Assembly: GCF_013283835.1 (NCBI RefSeq)
Contig: NZ_CP054052.1
Location: 1,550,001-1,614,000, forward strand
Source: Poseidonibacter lekithochrous
Lineage (GTDB): Bacteria; Campylobacterota; Campylobacteria; Campylobacterales; Arcobacteraceae
Length of the DNA: 64,000 bases
Direction of reading: 5' to 3'
Shown here: positions 8,415 through 17,058 of the stretch, piece after piece
Layout: each line of letters starts with the position of its first letter
How positions within the stretch are numbered: the stretch's first letter is position 1
Notes under the pieces: model-generated
The model's database searches: none
What the model was told of the DNA's origin: nothing
The model's input: the letters and a program-made list of their open reading frames with translations, nothing else
Position numbers and translations under genes: made by a program

Positions 8415-9125
8415 ATGACTTCAAAACAATTAGAAAAAAACAATATAAATAATGTAAGAAATTTATTTGCATTAATGGGTTCAAAATCTTGGCCAAAAAG
8501 ATTATGGGCTAATTATGATTATGAAAAAAATGATATTAATGTACTTATGAATAAGGTGTTAAATGAAGATAATTCACATTTAATTCCCTTATGGGATAAA
8601 AAAGATAACAATACAATTTCAAGTACAAAATTACTAAAAGAGAATGGATTTGATATTTCTTACACTCAAACAGCAATGGCATTAGATGTGCATTTATCTA
8701 ATAATGTTCTTGATGATGATTTAAATATAAATTTTGTAGGTTCAAAAGAAGATATAGCAACTTGGGTAGAAATTGCATCTAATTCTTTTTCTTTTCCTAT
8801 AATTTATGAAACAATATATAACCTATCTAAAAATAAGAATATAGATTTATTATTAATATATAAAGATGATATCCCAATAGGAACAGCTTTGATTTTTACA
8901 AATAGTAATGTAGTAGGTGTTCATTTTCTTAGTATATTATCATCGTACAGAGGCAATAGTTTTTCAAAAAATATAATTGAAGAAATTGTATCCTTTGCAA
9001 AAAGAGAAGAGCTCCAATATTTAACACTGATTACTTCAAGTCTTAGTTCTAATTTTTATGAAAAGTTAGGTTTCAAAAAGCAATTTGTTTTAAATTATTA
9101 TATAAAACAATGTAATAAATCCTAG
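8415..9125 (+). CDS. GNAT-like acetyltransferase, paralogue with altered motif A
   Basis: This 236-residue protein shares with the gene at 5875-6612 both the N-terminal module (NLFALMGSKSWPKRLWANYDY) and the C-terminal GNAT fold (YRGNSFSKNI, NFYEKLGFKKQF). In the acetyl-CoA loop the usual R/Q-x-x-G-x-G/A pattern has become RGNSFS, with serines where small glycines normally bind pyrophosphate. Acetyl-CoA binding may therefore be weak or lost; this is inference from one motif. It follows the DUF2798 gene in the same probable operon. An AAAGGA lies before the ATG. Confidence 0.72.
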   Translation: MTSKQLEKNNINNVRNLFALMGSKSWPKRLWANYDYEKNDINVLMNKVLNEDNSHLIPLWDKKDNNTISSTKLLKENGFDISYTQTAMALDVHLSNNVLDDDLNINFVGSKEDIATWVEIASNSFSFPIIYETIYNLSKNKNIDLLLIYKDDIPIGTALIFTNSNVVGVHFLSILSSYRGNSFSKNIIEEIVSFAKREELQYLTLITSSLSSNFYEKLGFKKQFVLNYYIKQCNKS

Positions 9126-9269
9126 ATTTACTTTAATAATATTGTATTTTGTTTAGTTTTATTAAATTTTATTTAAGTTTCTTTAAACAAATTTTAATTA
9201 TTCACAAAAGTCACATAAAAGTTTAACTTAATTTTGGTTACACTTTAAGCTTTATTTTTAAGGAGGAAT

Positions 9270-10619
9270 ATGAACACTTCAAGATTTACAAGATTTGGGT
9301 TCATTCTAGCTGCAGTAGGTTCTGCTGTTGGTTTAGGAAATGTATGGAAATTCCCTTATGTTACAGGTGAGTATGGTGGTGGAGCATTTGTATTAGTTTA
9401 CTTAATTACTGCTCTTTTTGTTGGTGTTTTTGTATTAATTGCAGAATTACTTATTGGTAAGTTAGGACAAAGTGACGCTGTTACAATGTTTGAAAACTTA
9501 GCGGTTAAGAAAAAGAACCTTTGGAAATACGCCGGGTTTATAGTAGTTGTGCCATTAATTATATTATCTTATTACTCAGTAGTAATTGGATGGATTTTTC
9601 ACTATATTGCATTGTCTTTTCAAGGACTACCAGCAACAGTAGAAGAATCAAAAAGTATCTTTATGTCATTATTAACAACTGACGTTAAAACACAACTTAT
9701 GTATCATACTGTTGTTTTTGTATTAGTTACAGCTATTATTTTAAAAGGTATCAAAGACGGAATTGAAAGAATCAATAAAATCTTAATGCCATTATTAGCA
9801 CTTATTTTATCAGTGTTATTTATTTATTCTGTAACAATTGATGGAAGTTTTGGAAAAGCAGTACACTTTATGTTTGATGCTGACTTCTCAAAATTAAGCT
9901 CAGAAGCTGTTATTGTAGCTATTGGACAAGCGTTCTATACATTATCATTAGGTATGGGGATTATTATTACTTATGCTGCTTCTTTACCAAAAGATGCAAA
10001 CATTGTAAAATCATCAATCTTAATTTCAATTATTGATACGACTGTTGCAATTGTTGCTGGTTTAATCATCTTTACTTTATTATTTGATAAAGGTGCTGAG
10101 TCAACTAAAGGTGCTGGATTAGTATTTATTTCATTACCATCAGTATTCTATGAGTTTGGATCAATTGGTTCTGTATTAGCACTGTTATTCTTTGTTGCTA
10201 TTGCATTTGCTGGTGTTACTTCTGCTATTTCAATGTTAGAGCCAATGGTTTCTTACTTTGTAAATAGATTTAATTACTCACGAATTAAAGCTGCAATGAT
10301 TTGTAGTATTTTCTTCTATGTATTAGGTATTGCTGCATTATTATCGAATATTTCTGATTATTCGCCAATGTTAATGGTTGGGGATAAAGGTTTATTTGAT
10401 TGGTTAGACTTCGTAGCTTCTACTATTTTAGTTCCAATTGGTGGAATTTTAGCGGTAGTATTCGTAGGTCACTTCATGGATAAAGAAACAATTAATGGGG
10501 AATTAGTTCCATTAATGGGATCTGCTTTAACAAAAGTATGGTTCTTTATGGTTCAATTTGTGATTCCAATCGCATTAATCATCGTTATTTTAAACGAAAC
10601 AGGATTATTTAAATTCTAA
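9270..10619 (+). CDS. Sodium-dependent transporter, NSS (SNF) family
   Basis: A 449-residue inner-membrane protein of the neurotransmitter:sodium symporter family with about 11 helices. The start FTRFGFILAAVGSAVGLGNVWKFPY (residues 7-31) holds the unwound TM1 with the sodium- and substrate-binding NVWKFPY motif, followed by the conserved GGGAFVLVYL. The bacterial branch carries amino acids such as tryptophan, tyrosine or leucine with Na+; the specific substrate is not readable. The ATG has a near-perfect AAGGAGG. It is a single gene ending at a hairpin shared with convergent minE. Confidence 0.93.
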   Translation: MNTSRFTRFGFILAAVGSAVGLGNVWKFPYVTGEYGGGAFVLVYLITALFVGVFVLIAELLIGKLGQSDAVTMFENLAVKKKNLWKYAGFIVVVPLIILSYYSVVIGWIFHYIALSFQGLPATVEESKSIFMSLLTTDVKTQLMYHTVVFVLVTAIILKGIKDGIERINKILMPLLALILSVLFIYSVTIDGSFGKAVHFMFDADFSKLSSEAVIVAIGQAFYTLSLGMGIIITYAASLPKDANIVKSSILISIIDTTVAIVAGLIIFTLLFDKGAESTKGAGLVFISLPSVFYEFGSIGSVLALLFFVAIAFAGVTSAISMLEPMVSYFVNRFNYSRIKAAMICSIFFYVLGIAALLSNISDYSPMLMVGDKGLFDWLDFVASTILVPIGGILAVVFVGHFMDKETINGELVPLMGSALTKVWFFMVQFVIPIALIIVILNETGLFKF

Positions 10620-10627
10620 GTATTTAT

Positions 10628-10655
10628 ATAAGAAGGGCTATTTAGCTCTTCTTAT
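10628..10655. terminator. Convergent hairpin between the NSS transporter and minE genes
   Basis: ATAAGAAGGGCT pairs with AGCTCTTCTTAT (one G-U pair) around a four-base loop. It overlaps the minE stop codon and lies 9 bases after the transporter stop, so it can serve both transcripts, although the T-run is weak. Confidence 0.6.
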
Positions 10656-10885
10656 ACTTTCTTGTCTAATTGTACATCAATAGACAGTGCTTCAACATCA
10701 CCATCTACATCTTTTTTAATTTCAATAGCTTTTACACCCATGTATTTTTTCACTACTTCAATTATTTCTGCTTTCATTTGATCCATAAATGGATAAGAGT
10801 TATTATCTCTATCTGACATGATTGCAATTGTTAATCTATCTTTTGCCGTGCTTGCGCTTTTTTTCTTTTTAAACCAAGGAAACAT
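10652..10885 (-). CDS. minE: Cell division topological specificity factor MinE
   Basis: A 77-residue MinE. The N-terminal basic stretch FPWFKKKKSASTAKDRL fits the membrane-targeting and MinD-contact region, and the rest (DQMKAEIIEVVKKYMGV then alternating strands) fits the dimerising topological-specificity domain. MinE stimulates the MinD ATPase and drives the MinCD zone to the poles. The start overlaps the minD stop by one base, so translation is coupled. Last gene of minCDE. Confidence 0.93.
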   Translation of the reverse strand: MFPWFKKKKSASTAKDRLTIAIMSDRDNNSYPFMDQMKAEIIEVVKKYMGVKAIEIKKDVDGDVEALSIDVQLDKKV

Positions 10886-11697
10886 TATTTAAAAATCCCC
10901 TTTATTTTTGAGAATAGACCAGTTTGAATAGTCTCAACATCTTCTAATGCTACTTCTTCCCCACAAAGTCTTGCAGAGATTCTAGAATATGCTTTACCAG
11001 CTTCAGAGTTTTTATCTAAGATAATTGGTTTACCTTGATTTGATGCATCAATAATTCCTCTATCTTCAGGAACTTTTCCAATTAATGGAATACTTAAAAT
11101 ATCAATAATATCTTGACTTGTAAGCATCTCTCCACTTTGTACCATTTTTGCATCAATTCTGTTGATAATTAGGTGTTTATTTACTTCTGAACCATCTTTT
11201 ACTTTTTGAGATTTTGAGTCTAAAATACCAATAGCTCTATCTGCATCTCTAATAGAAGAAACCTCAGGATTTACTACAATAATAGCAGTATCAGCAAACT
11301 CAATAGTATGTTCATATCCGCTTTCAATTCCAGCAGGTGCATCTAAGATTACATAATCAAAGTCTGCTTTTAAAGCTGTCACTAAATTAAGAATTTTATC
11401 TGATTGTAAAGCAGTTTTATCTTTTGTTTGAGAGGCTGCTAGAAAGTGTAAGTTATCATTCATTTTACTTTTGATTAGAGCTTGTTTTAATGCAACTTCT
11501 CCATCCATAACTTGAACCATATCATATACAACTCTATTTTCTAAACCTAAAATCATATCTAGATTTCTTTGTCCAATATCAAAATCAACAACAACACATT
11601 TTTTGTTGTTCATTGCGATACCTAAACCAACATTTGCAGTAGTTGTTGTTTTACCAACACCGCCTTTTCCACTAATTACAGCTATTACGATACCCAA
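10885..11697 (-). CDS. minD: Septum-site determining ATPase MinD
   Basis: A 270-residue MinD. The deviant Walker A GKGGVGKTTTTANVG (residues 10-24), switch I (DFDIGQRNLDMILG) and Walker B-like VILDAPAGIESG are all present. The C-terminus LFSKIKGIFK is the short amphipathic membrane-targeting helix that binds when ATP is loaded. It recruits MinC to block FtsZ rings near the poles. The GLENRVVYDMVQ stretch separates it from the related flagellar number regulator FlhG, and the flanking minC and minE confirm it. The start overlaps the minC end by 13 bases. Confidence 0.96.
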   Translation of the reverse strand: MGIVIAVISGKGGVGKTTTTANVGLGIAMNNKKCVVVDFDIGQRNLDMILGLENRVVYDMVQVMDGEVALKQALIKSKMNDNLHFLAASQTKDKTALQSDKILNLVTALKADFDYVILDAPAGIESGYEHTIEFADTAIIVVNPEVSSIRDADRAIGILDSKSQKVKDGSEVNKHLIINRIDAKMVQSGEMLTSQDIIDILSIPLIGKVPEDRGIIDASNQGKPIILDKNSEAGKAYSRISARLCGEEVALEDVETIQTGLFSKIKGIFK

Positions 11698-12314
11698 TTT
11701 GTCTCCTTTAATACAGGTGTTATTACTATTTGATTATTTATAAACTCTACTTTGTTTAGTCTTTCGTTTAATGATGTATTATCTATTTCAATATCATTAA
11801 AAACTATATTTGCTTTTGGTGATGCTTGTAACATCATAAAGTTACCATTACATCTTAATGCACCATCAACTATTTGAGTTATTATAAGGTTTCCATTTAT
11901 TATGATTGTAGCTCCACTATTTACTCTATTTAGTAATAGTAAATCTCCATCGATATTTAATTCTTGTCCACTTCTTACAAGTGTATCTCTAACTTTTAAA
12001 TTGTTTTGTAATTTGTTTGATAGTTTTGATAGCTCTAACTCTTTTTGTTCTTGTTCAATCTGATGTTGTTCTTTTTGTTCTTGAATCTCTTTTTCTATTG
12101 CAACTCTACCTTGTCCCTTTGGTAAGTTAGCATTAACTAAATATTGAAGTTTCTTTTCTTTTAAATAAGCTTCAACTCTCTTTGTCATTTCACCACTTAT
12201 TACTATAAGATGGTCTTTAAATAAAATATAATTGATTTCAAAAAAAGATATAAATTCATCTTCATTAACTAAAGCCATTTCACAAACTTTAACTGAATAT
12301 TGTTTTGTACGCAA
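11685..12314 (-). CDS. minC: Septum-site determining protein MinC
   Basis: A 209-residue MinC. The N-terminal domain (residues 1-75) is weakly conserved. A glutamine/glutamate-rich linker (about 88-110, IQEQKEQHQIEQEQKELE) leads to the C-terminal beta-helix, in which VRSGQELNIDGDLLLLNRVNSGATIIINGNL is the standard MinD-binding signature. Together with MinD it inhibits FtsZ assembly. The likely start is TTG at 12314, because AAAGGAG lies 4-5 bases upstream; an in-frame ATG 36 bases in has no ribosome site. First gene of minCDE. Confidence 0.9.
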   Translation of the reverse strand: MRTKQYSVKVCEMALVNEDEFISFFEINYILFKDHLIVISGEMTKRVEAYLKEKKLQYLVNANLPKGQGRVAIEKEIQEQKEQHQIEQEQKELELSKLSNKLQNNLKVRDTLVRSGQELNIDGDLLLLNRVNSGATIIINGNLIITQIVDGALRCNGNFMMLQASPKANIVFNDIEIDNTSLNERLNKVEFINNQIVITPVLKETNWVS

Positions 12315-12454
12315 AGTACTCCTTTATTTGATTAAAAAGGCGGTATATTAGCATAAGAAAGTATGAAAAAAGATAAATTTTTAGCTAAATATTTCTGAAT
12401 TTTTCACTACATGATAAATCCCTATATTAACTTTGTTTTTTTATTTCTTTTATA

Positions 12455-12470
12455 TTAGCTTTAAAGCTAA
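12455..12470. promoter_or_regulatory. Perfect 16-bp palindrome upstream of helicase gene
   Basis: TTAGCTTTAAAGCTAA is a perfect palindrome 40 bases before the DEAD-box helicase start, in the divergent region between minC and the helicase. It could be an operator or the foot of a short RNA hairpin; no regulator gene is nearby. Confidence 0.35.
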
Positions 12471-12510
12471 AACCCCCTAAAATGCGAGGAAATAAACAGA
12501 GGAATCTTTC

Positions 12511-13749
12511 ATGCAATTTAGCACTTTTAATCTTAATGAAAATATACAAAAATCCCTAGATGAAAATAAGTATATTTCAACTACACAAATTCAAGAAAAA
12601 GTAATACCTCTTGTTTTAGAAAATAAAGACCTAATGGCAAAAGCCCAAACAGGTAGCGGTAAAACAGCTGGTTTTGTATTACCAATTTTAGAAAAATGGC
12701 TAGGATATAATCATCCCAAAAAAGCCAAAATTACTACATTAGTTTTAGCTCCAACTAGAGAGCTTACTTTGCAAGTTGCTAATACTTTTGAAATCTTTAG
12801 TAAAAACTTCAATAAAAAACCAAAAATAGTTAGTGTTATTGGGGGAGCTAGTATTGGAGATCAGCTACTTGATATTCAAAAAGGTTGTGATATTGTTGTT
12901 GCAACTGCTGGAAGATTATTAGATATTATCAACAAAAAACAGATTGATTTATCTACATTAGAATTTTTTGTATTAGATGAAGCAGATAAAATGCTTGATT
13001 TAGGATTCTCTGATGAGTTAGATGAGATTCTAAAAGAATTACCAGAAAATAGACAAAACTTATTATTCTCAGCTACATACCCTCAAAAGATGTTAGATAT
13101 AGCTTCTAAGATTACTACAAGTGCTGTAAAGGTCGAACAAGAAGAAGAGGCACCAACTGTTGAAAAAATACAGCAAAGAGCTATTAGAGTAAACTCTGAG
13201 AATAGGGGACCACTATTAAGACATCTAATCCAATCTAATGATTGGCCTTTAGTTTTAGTATTTATGGCAAATAAAAGAGCTAGTGATAATATTGCTGCTA
13301 AGTTCAGAAAACATGGAATTGAAGCAGAGTCTTTTCATGGGGATTTAATCCAAGAAGAGAGAGTAGAAACTCTAGAAGATTTTAAAGCTAAAAAAATCAA
13401 TGTTCTTTTTGCTACAGATATTGCAGCAAGGGGTTTACATATTAATGATATTACTTGTGTTATAAACTTCGATTTACCAAGAGCAACTGCTGATTATGTT
13501 CATAGAATCGGAAGAACTGGAAGAGCTGGAAAAGATGGACTTGCAATATCTTTTATCACTAATGAAAATAGTGAACACTTTAAACTAATTGAAAAGAGAT
13601 GTAAGATTTCTTTAGAAAAAGAAGTATTAGAAGGTTTTGAACCTACTGGAAAAGCCCCTGTGAAACAAAAAGGTGCCGAAGCAGTTAAAGGTAAAAGAAA
13701 AAGTAAAAAAGACAAACTTCGAGAAGCTCAAGCTAACAAAGATAAATAA
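12511..13749 (+). CDS. DEAD-box ATP-dependent RNA helicase (RhlE-like)
   Basis: A 412-residue helicase with all core motifs: Q motif (TTQIQEKVIP), motif I AKAQTGSGKTAG, Ia PTRELTLQV, TAGR, motif II DEAD, motif III SAT, and in the second RecA domain ATDIAARGLH and motif VI HRIGRTGRAG. A short lysine-rich tail (about residues 375-412) probably aids RNA binding. RhlE/DeaD-type helicases unwind short RNA duplexes in ribosome assembly, mRNA decay and cold adaptation. Length and basic tail fit the RhlE group better than DeaD, which has a longer C-terminal domain. The ATG follows AGAGGA. Confidence 0.93.
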   Translation: MQFSTFNLNENIQKSLDENKYISTTQIQEKVIPLVLENKDLMAKAQTGSGKTAGFVLPILEKWLGYNHPKKAKITTLVLAPTRELTLQVANTFEIFSKNFNKKPKIVSVIGGASIGDQLLDIQKGCDIVVATAGRLLDIINKKQIDLSTLEFFVLDEADKMLDLGFSDELDEILKELPENRQNLLFSATYPQKMLDIASKITTSAVKVEQEEEAPTVEKIQQRAIRVNSENRGPLLRHLIQSNDWPLVLVFMANKRASDNIAAKFRKHGIEAESFHGDLIQEERVETLEDFKAKKINVLFATDIAARGLHINDITCVINFDLPRATADYVHRIGRTGRAGKDGLAISFITNENSEHFKLIEKRCKISLEKEVLEGFEPTGKAPVKQKGAEAVKGKRKSKKDKLREAQANKDK

Positions 13750-13845
13750 ACTATTTAGTTTAAGTATCTTTGCTTTTCAAACTAATTGCCATTCTTTTTA
13801 TTGTTTTAATAAACATAGGTTTATAATTAAATAAAAGGAGTTATC

Positions 13846-14028
13846 ATGGCAACCTATGCACTTGTAGCAGTAGTGACTGTTATTGCGATATGGCTTTACT
13901 CCATGTTCTCTATTCTCTCTAGTAAATTTAAAAATAAAGACGAGAGAAAAGTTTGGTTAATTGGAGTTCTTCTTATACCTATAATGTCACTTTTTTATCT
14001 TTTTGCTAAAAAAGATTTACTTAAATAA
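13846..14028 (+). CDS. Small membrane protein, PLDc_N-like
   Basis: A 60-residue protein with two hydrophobic helices (residues 4-26 and 36-54) split by a basic SKFKNKDERK loop. The pattern of helix, charged loop, then GVLLIPIMSLFYLFAKKD resembles the N-terminal membrane domain of cardiolipin synthases (PLDc_N) found as stand-alone small proteins. No catalytic domain is present and the role is unknown. A strong AAAGGAG precedes the ATG. The gene at 24091 has a similar layout. Confidence 0.65.
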   Translation: MATYALVAVVTVIAIWLYSMFSILSSKFKNKDERKVWLIGVLLIPIMSLFYLFAKKDLLK

Positions 14029-14053
14029 AAAGTAAGTTATAAACCTACTTTTT
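14027..14053. terminator. Convergent hairpin, small gene versus cytochrome gene
   Basis: AAAAAGTAAG and CCTACTTTTT form a stem with one mismatch around a seven-base loop. It overlaps the end of the small gene and the stop codon of the multiheme cytochrome gene on the other strand, with A- and T-runs on its two sides. Confidence 0.5.
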
Positions 14054-15862
14054 AAATTCTTTTTTAATCTCTTCTAGTTTTATTACTGGAGGATTAGGTA
14101 ATGTTGGAAATGCCTTCTTAACCGCATCTGTCACCCACTGAGGATATATTCTAAAATTCAATTTAACATCTACATCTAATGGATAAGCTAAGTTCTTTGC
14201 TAAATCATATGATTCAACTCTTCGCTGTTTAGCTGGTATTCTTGTATCTTTTAGAAGTGTTTTATATTTCCAAAATAATAGCCCAACTGGATTTCCATTT
14301 TCATCTCCAAATACCTTCATAAATGGTCTTGCATCCTCTCCTAGATTTCCATCTTCTTTTAGTTTTCCACTTGAAAATACTATATTTTTATTTTTATCTT
14401 TTATAGTAATATCAAGCCAAAGCTCTCTAAAATCCGCAACACCAGTTGGTAAATGATGTCCCGCTCCTACATTTGTAACACCTACATGAACTTGATTATC
14501 TTTAATATTTACATCTAGTTTAGCTGAGGTTCTAAGAAGTTGTATTGTTTGATCTTCTGCTTTTTTATCTTTTAGCCCTGATAAAAAGTGGTTTGAGCCT
14601 GCAAAATAGTGAACTTTAACATCATCTTTTATAACTCCACCGCTTGTTGATGTTCCTCTTAATGGTGAGAATTTACCATCTTCAAGATTTGTCATATGAC
14701 AATCAATACAAGTTTTATTTTTAGCCTTATCATTTGGACTATTATATTCTGATTCCTTCCATTGCTGATAAGTCGAAACTATTTTTTTTCCAGTTATTGG
14801 AGAAGTTTCATCATGACAAGAAGCACAGTATTTTGGGTCTTTATATAAAGGTTTCATATAACTGTCTTTATGTTCTTTAGGTTTTGCATTTATAAACTTA
14901 TGCCCCAAATAACTTCTTATACTTGTTTCATCATCTTCAAAAGGATATTTTTTTCTATTTGTTAAATCCAAAGTATAAGAAGAATTTCCAACACTTGAAG
15001 CCTCAGAGATTCTGTGACAAGTAAGACAAGAAACACCTTCTTCAAGTCTAGCATTTCCATGTTTTTTATAATTATCAACTAGGTTTTTACCATTTTTTTC
15101 AAATAGAGTATTTGCTAAGCTATTTTCATTCATATTATGGCTTGTTCGAGTAAGACCTGTCGTAAGTCCACTTGGGTTATGACAGCCCATACACCATTGT
15201 CTAAACTCTTCCCCTTCAACTTCCCCTGCAATTGCTTCTAAAAGCATATAATAAGGGTTTGAACCTACTAGATTTTTATGATTTGAGTTTGCCCATTGAT
15301 TAAAGATTTCATTATGACAAGACTTACATTTTGTTGAGTTTGTCCAATCTTCATTATGATACATTTTTTTATCATTTTCTAGTTTTATTCCAACTAGGTT
15401 TTCATCATAAGCTCTAAGCTCAACAGTGCTAATTAAAGATAAAATTGAGACTAATAAAAAAGTATTTATCATAGGTTTTTTATACATATTTTTTGTATGT
15501 GATAATAAAAATACAATAAGTACAAATGAACCATAAAGATGTATATTAAATGATATGATTCCTAGCATATCTCCTCCTGTATTTCCTATAAAAAATAAGT
15601 AAAATCCACTTAGTATTACAAGTAATAATATAAAACCTAAAACCCAACCAACAAAACTATTTTTTCTTTTTACAACGATATATTTATATGCGTGTTTATT
15701 TACAAAAGGAATAATATAAAATACTGAAAAAACTATAGATAAAAAAGCATGTATTACTGATATGGTTTTTAAGTATTCCCATGGAAGACTTAATATATCC
15801 ATCTGTAAAATACCTGTTATAAAGATTATGATTATTAACCATTTTACATTTAAAAATTTCAT
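14045..15862 (-). CDS. Membrane-anchored pentaheme c-type cytochrome
   Basis: A 605-residue protein with four hydrophobic helices in residues 1-150 and a large exported part with five CXXCH heme sites: CKSCH 179, CMGCH 224, CLTCH 279, CASCH 346 and CIDCH 385. The first heme region (QWANSNHKN) recalls cytochrome c554-type proteins. Residues 400-600 look like a beta-rich domain with GAGHHLPTGV, often seen after multiheme modules. Histidines at 38, 57, 108 and 122, near or in the membrane helices, could bind b-type heme and receive quinol electrons (inference). Its first codon overlaps the peroxidase-family gene stop by 4 bases, so the two are translationally coupled. Confidence 0.8.
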   Translation of the reverse strand: MKFLNVKWLIIIIFITGILQMDILSLPWEYLKTISVIHAFLSIVFSVFYIIPFVNKHAYKYIVVKRKNSFVGWVLGFILLLVILSGFYLFFIGNTGGDMLGIISFNIHLYGSFVLIVFLLSHTKNMYKKPMINTFLLVSILSLISTVELRAYDENLVGIKLENDKKMYHNEDWTNSTKCKSCHNEIFNQWANSNHKNLVGSNPYYMLLEAIAGEVEGEEFRQWCMGCHNPSGLTTGLTRTSHNMNENSLANTLFEKNGKNLVDNYKKHGNARLEEGVSCLTCHRISEASSVGNSSYTLDLTNRKKYPFEDDETSIRSYLGHKFINAKPKEHKDSYMKPLYKDPKYCASCHDETSPITGKKIVSTYQQWKESEYNSPNDKAKNKTCIDCHMTNLEDGKFSPLRGTSTSGGVIKDDVKVHYFAGSNHFLSGLKDKKAEDQTIQLLRTSAKLDVNIKDNQVHVGVTNVGAGHHLPTGVADFRELWLDITIKDKNKNIVFSSGKLKEDGNLGEDARPFMKVFGDENGNPVGLLFWKYKTLLKDTRIPAKQRRVESYDLAKNLAYPLDVDVKLNFRIYPQWVTDAVKKAFPTLPNPPVIKLEEIKKEFKK

Positions 15863-17043
15863 TTATTGGCTCCTTCATCATAATCAACTATATTTCCTTC
15901 TAGGGTTTTAAGAAAGGCTGTTATTTCATCAATTTGTTTACTTGTAAGATTTATTCCTAATTGGTGACGTCCCATAATCTCAACTGCTTCTTTTATTTTA
16001 TCAACTGCTCCATTATGAAAATATGGAGATGTTTTTGTTACATTTCTAAGAATTGGAACCCTAAAGAAGTTTGTATTAGCTCGACCTTTGAATCCACCTT
16101 TATTTTCAAAAGGAAAACTATTATCAATGATTTCAAAATCAGGTGGTGAGCCTAGGTTTGGTCTTAGGTCATGAATTCCTGCGAAATGTCTTAAAGGAAA
16201 TCTTTGTACACTTTGACCGCCAACACTCATACCTGTATGACAACCACTACAACCAAAGTTCATAAAGTTTGCAAGCCCTTGTTTTGCTTGGGCATTTATA
16301 GCATTATTATCACCTTCTAAGAATCTATCAAAACTACTTCTAGTAAGCAGTGTTCTTACATACGAGGCAATAGAGATTTTTATATCTTCATAATTTAAAT
16401 TCATATCTTTATATTTTTCATCATTATGAAGTTTTTCTAATAAAGTTTTTTCGTTCATATTTAATTGATGTGGAGATTTTATAGCTTTATCTACTTCTTC
16501 TTCCAAGCTTTTTACTTCCCCAGTCCACGTTAAAAACTTAGCAAGAGAAGTATTTAAAATAGTCAAAGTATTTAGATGATAGGGATTTAGCTCTCCATTA
16601 CTTCCAACAGAGGTAGCTAATCTATCTGTACCACTCTCATCTCCTAAATGACAAAGAACACAGTTATTAGCATCTTGCATATCATTAGGTTGTTTATTAC
16701 TAGTTAGAGCATTAAGAATGATTTTTTTCTCTTGAGGATTTTTACTTATTAAGTGACAAGTAGAACAAGAAGTATCATTATTTGAAGATAGTTTTGTATC
16801 AAAAAATAGTTCTTTTCCTAAAAGTATTTTTTCTTTATCTAAAGTGATATCTTTTTCTTTATAGATTTTTTCTAAATCTTCATAGTTATTAGGAATAGCT
16901 TTTAATCCCTTTGCAATGGCAGTTTTACGTAGAAGGTCATCTTCATATACTTTAAAATCCCTTTGCTTCAAAATTGAAGGAAGGGATAATAAAATTGAGA
17001 TAACTATAAAAGCTACAATAATAACTTGGATAATAGTTTTCAT
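15859..17043 (-). CDS. Cytochrome c peroxidase/MauG family protein with three CXXCH motifs
   Basis: A 394-residue protein with one N-terminal membrane anchor or signal (residues 4-24) and a peroxidase-family fold: FFDTKLSSNNDTSCSTCH (heme 1 at 93), FGCSGCHTG (C-terminal heme at 265) and the conserved FFRVPILRNVTKTSPYFHNG. Family members reduce H2O2 in the periplasm with electrons from c-type cytochromes. Unusually a third site, CVLCH at 128, lies between the standard two, in the segment before LNTLTILNTS. Known three-heme relatives such as E. coli YhjA carry the extra heme in an N-terminal extension. The pentaheme cytochrome encoded next may be its electron donor. Confidence 0.85.
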   Translation of the reverse strand: MKTIIQVIIVAFIVISILLSLPSILKQRDFKVYEDDLLRKTAIAKGLKAIPNNYEDLEKIYKEKDITLDKEKILLGKELFFDTKLSSNNDTSCSTCHLISKNPQEKKIILNALTSNKQPNDMQDANNCVLCHLGDESGTDRLATSVGSNGELNPYHLNTLTILNTSLAKFLTWTGEVKSLEEEVDKAIKSPHQLNMNEKTLLEKLHNDEKYKDMNLNYEDIKISIASYVRTLLTRSSFDRFLEGDNNAINAQAKQGLANFMNFGCSGCHTGMSVGGQSVQRFPLRHFAGIHDLRPNLGSPPDFEIIDNSFPFENKGGFKGRANTNFFRVPILRNVTKTSPYFHNGAVDKIKEAVEIMGRHQLGINLTSKQIDEITAFLKTLEGNIVDYDEGANK

Positions 17044-17058
17044 GTTTTTCTCTTTGTT

